Shown piece by piece: positions 8,153 to 11,780 of a stretch of 11,780 nucleotides of DNA (position 1 is the first letter of the stretch; every line of letters starts with the position of its first letter). The notes under the pieces are model-generated. The model saw only the letters and a list, made by a program, of their open reading frames with translations. It was not told the origin of the DNA and ran no database searches. Made by a program: the position numbers and the translations under genes. Origin of the DNA: an uncultured bacterium. GTDB lineage: Bacteria; Planctomycetota; DG-23; SLPQ01. The stretch is from positions 1 through 11,780 of the forward strand of contig CALMGO010000460.1 of assembly GCA_937863625.1 (NCBI GenBank), given 5' to 3'.

Positions 8153-9001
8153 ATGGAAAAGAGGATTTTAGGCAGGACGGGGGAGAAACTGTCGGTAGTG
8201 GGATTTGGCGGCATCGTCGTCACGGATACGACACCGAGGGAGGCCGCAGCATACGTCAAGGAGGCCGTGGAGCGCGGGGTCAACTACTTTGACGTGGCTC
8301 CCACTTACGGCAACGCGCAGGAGCGGCTCGGTCCGGCGCTTGAACCGTATCGCAAGGACGTCTTTCTCGCGTGCAAGACCGTTAAGCGCACCAGGGACGA
8401 AGCGGCCGAGCAGGTGAAAGCGTCGCTCGAGATGCTCAGGACCGACCACGTCGACCTTTATCAGTTTCACGGCGTCACGACCGCCGAAGACGTCGAGACG
8501 ATACTTGCGCCCGGCGGCGCGCTCGAGGCGTTTGTCGAGGCGAGGGAAAAGGGCCTCGTGAGGCACATCGGATTCAGCGCGCACAGCGAGGAGGCGGCGC
8601 TGGGACTTATGAAGGGGTTTGACTTCGACAGCATACTTTTCCCGCTTAATTTCGTGACGTGGTACAAGGAAGACTTCGGGCCGCGCGTGATAGAGGAAGC
8701 ACAGAAACGCGGCATGGGGATACTCGCGCTCAAGGCGCTGGCGCTGCGGTCATGGAAGGACGGCGAGACGAAGAAGTGGCCCAAATGCTGGTACAAACCG
8801 GTGGACACTTATGACGAGGCGGAGATTGCGCTTCGCTGGACGCTGTCGCTGCCGGTGACGGCGGCTGTAAGCCCCTCTCATGCGGAGCTTCTCTGGTGGG
8901 CATGCGACGCGGCGGAGAGACTCAATCCCATATCCGCGATTGAGGAAACGGGGCTCCAGGCAAAGGCCGAGACCCTGGCGGCGATATTCCCGGAGGGGTA
9001 G
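8153..9001 (+). CDS. aldo/keto reductase
   Basis: 282 residues, cytosolic. Aldo/keto reductases reduce carbonyls with NADPH on a TIM barrel. The catalytic tetrad is present: D47 ('NYFDVAPTYG'), Y52, K75 ('ACKTVK') and H106 ('LYQFHGV'). The barrel start 'LGRTGEKLSVVGFGG' and 'RHIGFSAHS' (137-145) are family-typical. It is shorter than the roughly 330-380-residue members that carry a C-terminal 4Fe-4S ferredoxin region: only C212 and C251 occur in the C-terminal third and there is no cysteine cluster, so it should work without an iron-sulfur centre. The ATG at 8153 follows GGAAAGG at the right distance and gives the usual 'MEKRILGRTG' start. It lies 44 bases after wrbA with no terminator between, so the pair likely shares a promoter. 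The substrate cannot be told from sequence; by context it may be a quinone-derived or reactive carbonyl (inference). Confidence 0.92.
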   Translation: MEKRILGRTGEKLSVVGFGGIVVTDTTPREAAAYVKEAVERGVNYFDVAPTYGNAQERLGPALEPYRKDVFLACKTVKRTRDEAAEQVKASLEMLRTDHVDLYQFHGVTTAEDVETILAPGGALEAFVEAREKGLVRHIGFSAHSEEAALGLMKGFDFDSILFPLNFVTWYKEDFGPRVIEEAQKRGMGILALKALALRSWKDGETKKWPKCWYKPVDTYDEAEIALRWTLSLPVTAAVSPSHAELLWWACDAAERLNPISAIEETGLQAKAETLAAIFPEG

Positions 9002-9011
9002 GCACTGCGCG

Positions 9012-9026
9012 GGCGGCATGTCCGCC
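9012..9026 (+). terminator. weak hairpin after the aldo/keto reductase gene
   Basis: GGCGG (9012-9016) and CCGCC (9022-9026) form a five-base-pair stem with loop CATGT, ten bases after the stop codon. No T-run follows, so it is not a proven intrinsic terminator; it could stabilise the 3' end or take part in Rho-dependent ending. Confidence 0.3.
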
Positions 9027-9135
9027 GGCAGCAGGAGCAGGCTCACGCGCCGCCGCTATCGTTTTCTTTAACTCTAAAGGGCGCGTGGCGTTGTAGCCGA
9101 ATGAAACCTCATACCTTAGAACGCGCGGACACTCT

Positions 9136-9957
9136 ATGACAAGCGACATGAGCGAAAAATCTGCCTCCGACGATGCGGGGGAGGCGTTGGCAAAAATCAA
9201 CGCCGAACTCGAAGCGAAGATCGAGGAACTCGCTCGCGCCAATCTCGAACTCTACGAGACCGCGCGGCAGAAGAGCGAATTTGTCGCGAACATGTCCCAC
9301 GAACTTCGCACGCCGCTTAACAGCATAATCGGATTTGCAGACGTGCTTCTGAGCGACCTCGCGGATTCGTCGGACCCAAAGCAGATAAAGTACCTCCAGA
9401 ATATCCGCCGCTCGGGATACCGGCTCCTCGAAATAATCTCCGAACTCATGACATTCGCCAGGATAGAGTCGGGCGCGGCGCGTGCAAATACGGGACCGGT
9501 ATCCGTCCCGGGGCTCATCGCGGAGGTCATCGCGGGACTCTCTCGCGCTCTTACGAAAAGAATCGACATCGTCGCCGACGCTCCAGATGACATGCCGACC
9601 GTGATGACTGACGAAATCAAACTTGCGCAGATAATTACAAACCTCGCCGCCAACGCGGTGAAATTCACCCCCGATGGCGGCACGGTCACCATCGCCGCGC
9701 GCATCGACGGCGCGAAACTTATCATATCCGTAGCCGACACGGGGGCAGGGATTGCCACGGAAGACCAGAAGAACGTCTTCGGGCGCTTTCGCCAACTCGA
9801 CACCGGAGCCGGTCGGCGCTATGAGGGGCTGGGGCTGGGACTCTACATCGTGGAAAGCCTCGTGAGAGTCCTCGAAGGGGAGATATCGCTTTCGAGCGAG
9901 GTCGGCCGGGGGAGCACGTTTGTCGTGTCTCTCCCGACGGAAGTCCTTGCCCTATAA
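9136..9957 (+). CDS. cytosolic histidine kinase without a recognisable sensor domain
   Basis: 273 residues. A short N-terminal part (1-45) is Lys/Glu/Ala-rich and likely coiled coil ('INAELEAKIEELARANLELY'); it has no membrane segment, PAS, GAF or receiver domain. Then come HisKA (about 46-113) with the phosphoacceptor H55 in 'MSHELRTPLNSIIGFADVL', and HATPase_c (about 150-268) with the N box N169/N173 ('NLAANAVKFT'), G1 box 'DTGAGI' (201-206), F box 'FGRFRQ' and G2 box 'GLGLGL' (231-236). All catalytic motifs are intact, so it should autophosphorylate and pass phosphate to an unidentified regulator. The start is uncertain: a stop at 9094 limits extension, no clear Shine-Dalgarno precedes 9136, and an in-frame ATG at 9148 is an alternative. 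No regulator or output gene is adjacent. The signal probably comes from a partner protein bound through the coiled coil (inference). Confidence 0.93.
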   Translation: MTSDMSEKSASDDAGEALAKINAELEAKIEELARANLELYETARQKSEFVANMSHELRTPLNSIIGFADVLLSDLADSSDPKQIKYLQNIRRSGYRLLEIISELMTFARIESGAARANTGPVSVPGLIAEVIAGLSRALTKRIDIVADAPDDMPTVMTDEIKLAQIITNLAANAVKFTPDGGTVTIAARIDGAKLIISVADTGAGIATEDQKNVFGRFRQLDTGAGRRYEGLGLGLYIVESLVRVLEGEISLSSEVGRGSTFVVSLPTEVLAL

Positions 9958-10163
9958 CCCGTTAGGGCGCCACGGCCGTCACGCGTCAAATCGCGGAACA
10001 TTGCCCAGGCGCGTTTTGTCATATATTTTGAAGGACCGACACCACCTCCTTCCGAGCGGGCCGTGGCCACCCCCCCTGGCTGCGGTCCGCTCACATTTTC
10101 ACGGCTTGTGTTGCACTCGGCGCGTATCCCTGCTAATGTGTGTTTGACGGCGGGGACCAAATA
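9958..10163 (+). other. 206-base intergenic stretch with inverted repeat and promoter-like boxes
   Basis: No convincing gene is seen on either strand. It holds the 8-base palindrome ACGGCCGT (9972-9979), an AT-rich patch with TATATT (10022-10027), and GGACCG (10033-10038) that pairs with CGGTCC (10083-10088). That helix can extend inward through CA/TG and CCA/TGG (10040-10044 with 10077-10082, two single-base bulges). The inside contains CACCTCCTT (10042-10050 region), like the 16S rRNA 3' end, a C-run (10070-10076) and GTGGCCAC (10063-10070). A second promoter-like pair lies further right. It may be a structured leader or small RNA; no known riboswitch class was recognised. Confidence 0.4.
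10111..10139 (+). promoter_or_regulatory. candidate promoter of the GNAT gene
   Basis: TTGCAC (10111-10116) and TAATGT (10134-10139) are 17 bases apart, and a TG one base before the -10 box (10131-10132) gives an extended -10. Each hexamer matches consensus at only three of six places, but the most important -10 bases (TA and the final T) are kept. It would give a short leader of about 20 bases before the ATG at 10164. Confidence 0.4.
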
Positions 10164-11078
10164 ATGGCCATAGAGACGTACAACCCAAATCTTGCCTCCG
10201 GCATCGTCGACCTCTTTAACCGCGAAGGGGGGTTTAGCCCCTTTATCGCCCATCTCACGCCCAGGCTTTTCGAGAGGAGAGTAACGGCGAAGGGCTATTT
10301 CGACCCTGAGGGGATATTTGTCGAGACGCATGGGGGGCGGCTGACGGGGGCGATATTTACGACGTTCAAGCCGTCGGATGACAAATCGAGACTCGACTAC
10401 ACGACCGGCGTCATAGACGGATTTTTCTTCAGTGACAGGCGTCCGGCGTGCGGGGACCGCCTAGTCGACGCGGCGCTGGGCTATCTCAAAGGGCGCGGCG
10501 CCGCGCGCGTGATCGGCTGGGCGACCGAAGGCGAGTACCCGTTTTGGCGCGACCTCTACTGCGGGAGTGAGCCTGTGATGCATGTCGCGAGCCATCATGT
10601 ATGCGAGGCGCTGCTCAAAAAAGGCTTCGAGAAATGCCAGCAGAGCGTCGCGATGCTTGCGCGGACAAACAATCGCGCGCCGGAAATAAAGATTGCCTAT
10701 ACCATACGCAGCCGACCGGCGGACCAGCAGGCATTCTGGCCGCGCAATTCGTGGCTTGATTTGTGGCCGCTCACGCTCGAGGCCGAGGTGGAGGGCTACA
10801 CCGCGGGCCGCCTCGGGTGGTGCGCGCTGCCGGCGACGTCGAGACGACGCGGCGTGCGGACGGCGGGGGTGTATTCGCTTTTCGTCTCGGAGGCATACCG
10901 CAGACGCGGCGTTGCTTCGGCGCTTTTGGCGAGGTGCTTTGAACAGGCGCGCCGCGACGGGGCCGAGGAGATACTTCTTGCGACGGGGGCCGAGAATCAC
11001 GCAGCCATCGCCACATACCGCAAGTTCGGCTTTGTGGATGTCTTCGAGATGACAGGCACGCGCCTGGCGCGGCTTTAG
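10164..11078 (+). CDS. GNAT-family acetyltransferase with divergent N-terminal half
   Basis: 304 residues from the ATG at 10164, preceded by GGGGA (10152-10156) at seven bases; an in-frame GTG at 10140 lies upstream of that site and overlaps the -10 box. The C-terminal half (about 175-304) is a clear GNAT fold: a strand 'GVYSLFVSEAYRRRGVASALL' with the acetyl-CoA pyrophosphate loop R246-x-x-G249-x-A251, then 'GAENHAAIATYRKFGF' (275-290), the usual late strand-helix with N278 and Y285. The N-terminal half (about 1-170) looks like a second, degenerate GNAT unit ('YNPNLASGIVDLFNR' start, 'ALLKKGFEKC' near its end) without a clear acetyl-CoA loop, as in two-domain GNAT proteins such as mycothiol-synthase-like enzymes. 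It transfers an acetyl or acyl group from CoA to an unknown amine. Its stop overlaps that of the convergent cytidylyltransferase gene; a surface-sugar substrate is possible but unproven. Confidence 0.85.
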   Translation: MAIETYNPNLASGIVDLFNREGGFSPFIAHLTPRLFERRVTAKGYFDPEGIFVETHGGRLTGAIFTTFKPSDDKSRLDYTTGVIDGFFFSDRRPACGDRLVDAALGYLKGRGAARVIGWATEGEYPFWRDLYCGSEPVMHVASHHVCEALLKKGFEKCQQSVAMLARTNNRAPEIKIAYTIRSRPADQQAFWPRNSWLDLWPLTLEAEVEGYTAGRLGWCALPATSRRRGVRTAGVYSLFVSEAYRRRGVASALLARCFEQARRDGAEEILLATGAENHAAIATYRKFGFVDVFEMTGTRLARL

Positions 11079-11780
11079 CGAGGCGGGATGACGTCTGTCC
11101 GCGTCTCCGCGTCGGACCTCAGAAGCGCCTCTGCCAGAAGCAGGTCGTAGCGGCTGTCTATCTCGACGGTTGCGTGCGAGTCCTGGACTATTGCGCGGCG
11201 GTCGTCGCCGAGGTAGCAGAAATTGTCGTCGAGGTGACGCCGGCTCTCATCGAGGACGTCCGCGCGGATGGCCACGCAGGCGCCGTCGTGCAGGTAAAGC
11301 TTCGGGAGGTCCTGCCTGCGAAAGACCTTCAACTCGAAATACGGCGTTTCCCTGTCTCCCTCGATGCGCGACATCCACAGCGGGTGAAATTTGCCGACGT
11401 TCACAAACGTCCTCACGCTTGTCGCGCCGGTCTCGACAAGGTGCGCGACGCAGCGGTCCGTTATGGCGGGGTCTCTGACCGGGATATTGGCGTAGAGAAG
11501 CGCCACAATGTCCGGGTGGTAACCGTCCGCCGCGACCGCGTCATAGGCGTGGCGGAGCGCATAGTCTATTCTCGCGGTGTCCGTGGCGAACTCCGCCGGG
11601 CGCATCACGACCTCGCACTTACACGCGCGGGCGGCCGCGGCGATTTCGTCTGAGTCGGTCGAGACGACGACCCTCGTAACGGAGCGCGACGCGCGCGCGT
11701 GGTCGATGGTGTACGAGATAACGGGCCTGCCGGAGATGGGCAGAATGTTTTTTGACGGGACGCCGACGCTGCCGCCCCGC
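11075..11780 (-). CDS. acylneuraminate-type cytidylyltransferase (5' end cut by window)
   Basis: 234 residues are readable on the complementary strand, open to the window edge; the GTG whose complement ends at 11608 is internal. The first visible residues, 'RGGSVGVPSKNILPISGRPV', are the nucleotide-binding signature of CMP-sialic acid synthetases, so only about ten N-terminal residues should be missing. Next come 'VVVSTDSDEIAAAARA' (37-52), 'RPAEFATDTARID' (60-72) and, near the end, 'VEIDSRYDLLLAEALL', where the aspartates fit the metal-binding positions of the family. These enzymes join CTP and a nonulosonic acid (sialic, legionaminic or pseudaminic acid) to give the CMP-sugar for surface glycans. 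'RRQDLPKLYLHDGACVAI' is like the region seen in sialic/pseudaminic relatives; which sugar is used cannot be told. Convergent with the GNAT gene, sharing four bases at the stops. Other synthesis genes would lie to the right. Confidence 0.88.
   Translation of the reverse strand, partial: RGGSVGVPSKNILPISGRPVISYTIDHARASRSVTRVVVSTDSDEIAAAARACKCEVVMRPAEFATDTARIDYALRHAYDAVAADGYHPDIVALLYANIPVRDPAITDRCVAHLVETGATSVRTFVNVGKFHPLWMSRIEGDRETPYFELKVFRRQDLPKLYLHDGACVAIRADVLDESRRHLDDNFCYLGDDRRAIVQDSHATVEIDSRYDLLLAEALLRSDAETRTDVIPPR

Noticed and set aside
9066..9079. Inverted repeat CTTTA/TAAAG upstream of the histidine kinase
   Set aside because: It is short and AT-only, without a following T-run or a known operator pattern; chance is likely.
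8999..9135. A clear promoter for the histidine kinase
   Set aside because: TTGTAG at 9091-9096 has no convincing -10 at the right spacing, so no promoter is called.
10021..10110. Possible signal recognition particle RNA on the - strand because of CGGAAGGAGG
   Set aside because: The conserved apical core (GGAAGGAAGCAGCC order) is not present; the GCAGCCA found lies on the wrong side of the GGAAGG element.
9843..10331. A 162-codon - strand frame crossing the gap before the GNAT gene
   Set aside because: It covers the ends of two well-supported + strand genes, has no family features, and its start lies inside the GNAT coding region.

Overview
The window is GC-rich (clearly above 60% G+C by eye) and densely coded: eight genes lie on the + strand and one on the - strand. 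The gene set points to a free-living bacterium with a cell envelope resembling planctomycetes, Lentisphaerae or related PVC/candidate-phylum lineages. The signs are a BatA-like membrane protein followed by a von Willebrand A/amidotransferase-like membrane protein ending in the 'EWxxRKxxGL' tail, a large exported DUF4091 (GH123-like) protein, and a LolA-like periplasmic protein. This placement is an inference from gene content; there is no rRNA or other phylogenetic marker here. No mobile element, tRNA, rRNA, CRISPR array or attachment site was seen, and no gene-free stretch exceeds about 206 bases.

Layout. (1) Bases 1-3458 hold the end of an operon: a 5'-truncated BatA-like protein, then three bases later a 715-residue VWA membrane protein. 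In relatives such pairs follow a MoxR ATPase and a DUF58 protein; that part would lie left of the window. (2) Bases 3459-6584 hold a separate unit: a candidate promoter region, a 977-residue exported DUF4091 protein, and a textbook intrinsic terminator. (3) Bases 6652-7377 hold a single LolA-like exported protein. (4) Bases 7456-9001 hold a probable two-gene redox operon: a consensus -10 box, a WrbA-type flavodoxin quinone reductase, and a short aldo/keto reductase, both with good ribosome binding sites. (5) Bases 9136-9957 hold a cytosolic histidine kinase with no recognisable sensor domain and no response regulator nearby. (6) Bases 9958-10163 are a 206-base intergenic stretch with promoter-like motifs and a long-range inverted repeat. 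(7) Bases 10164-11078 hold a GNAT acetyltransferase with a divergent N-terminal half. (8) The complement of 11075-11780 is an almost complete acylneuraminate-type cytidylyltransferase, cut at its N-terminus by the window edge. Its stop codon overlaps that of the GNAT gene in a tail-to-tail arrangement.

How they fit together. The first three or four genes concern the cell envelope: stress- or assembly-linked VWA membrane proteins, an exported glycan-active protein, and a lipoprotein-carrier-like protein. The WrbA/aldo-keto reductase pair is a plausible quinone/carbonyl detoxification unit. The right end touches surface-sugar activation. Most of the window looks like ordinary chromosome. The parts most worth a second look are the DUF4091 protein with its Asp-Glu pair and sugar-binding-like front, the sensorless kinase, the structured gap at 9958-10163, and the overlapping convergent stops near 11075. 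Nothing seen supports a wholly new defence or mobile system.
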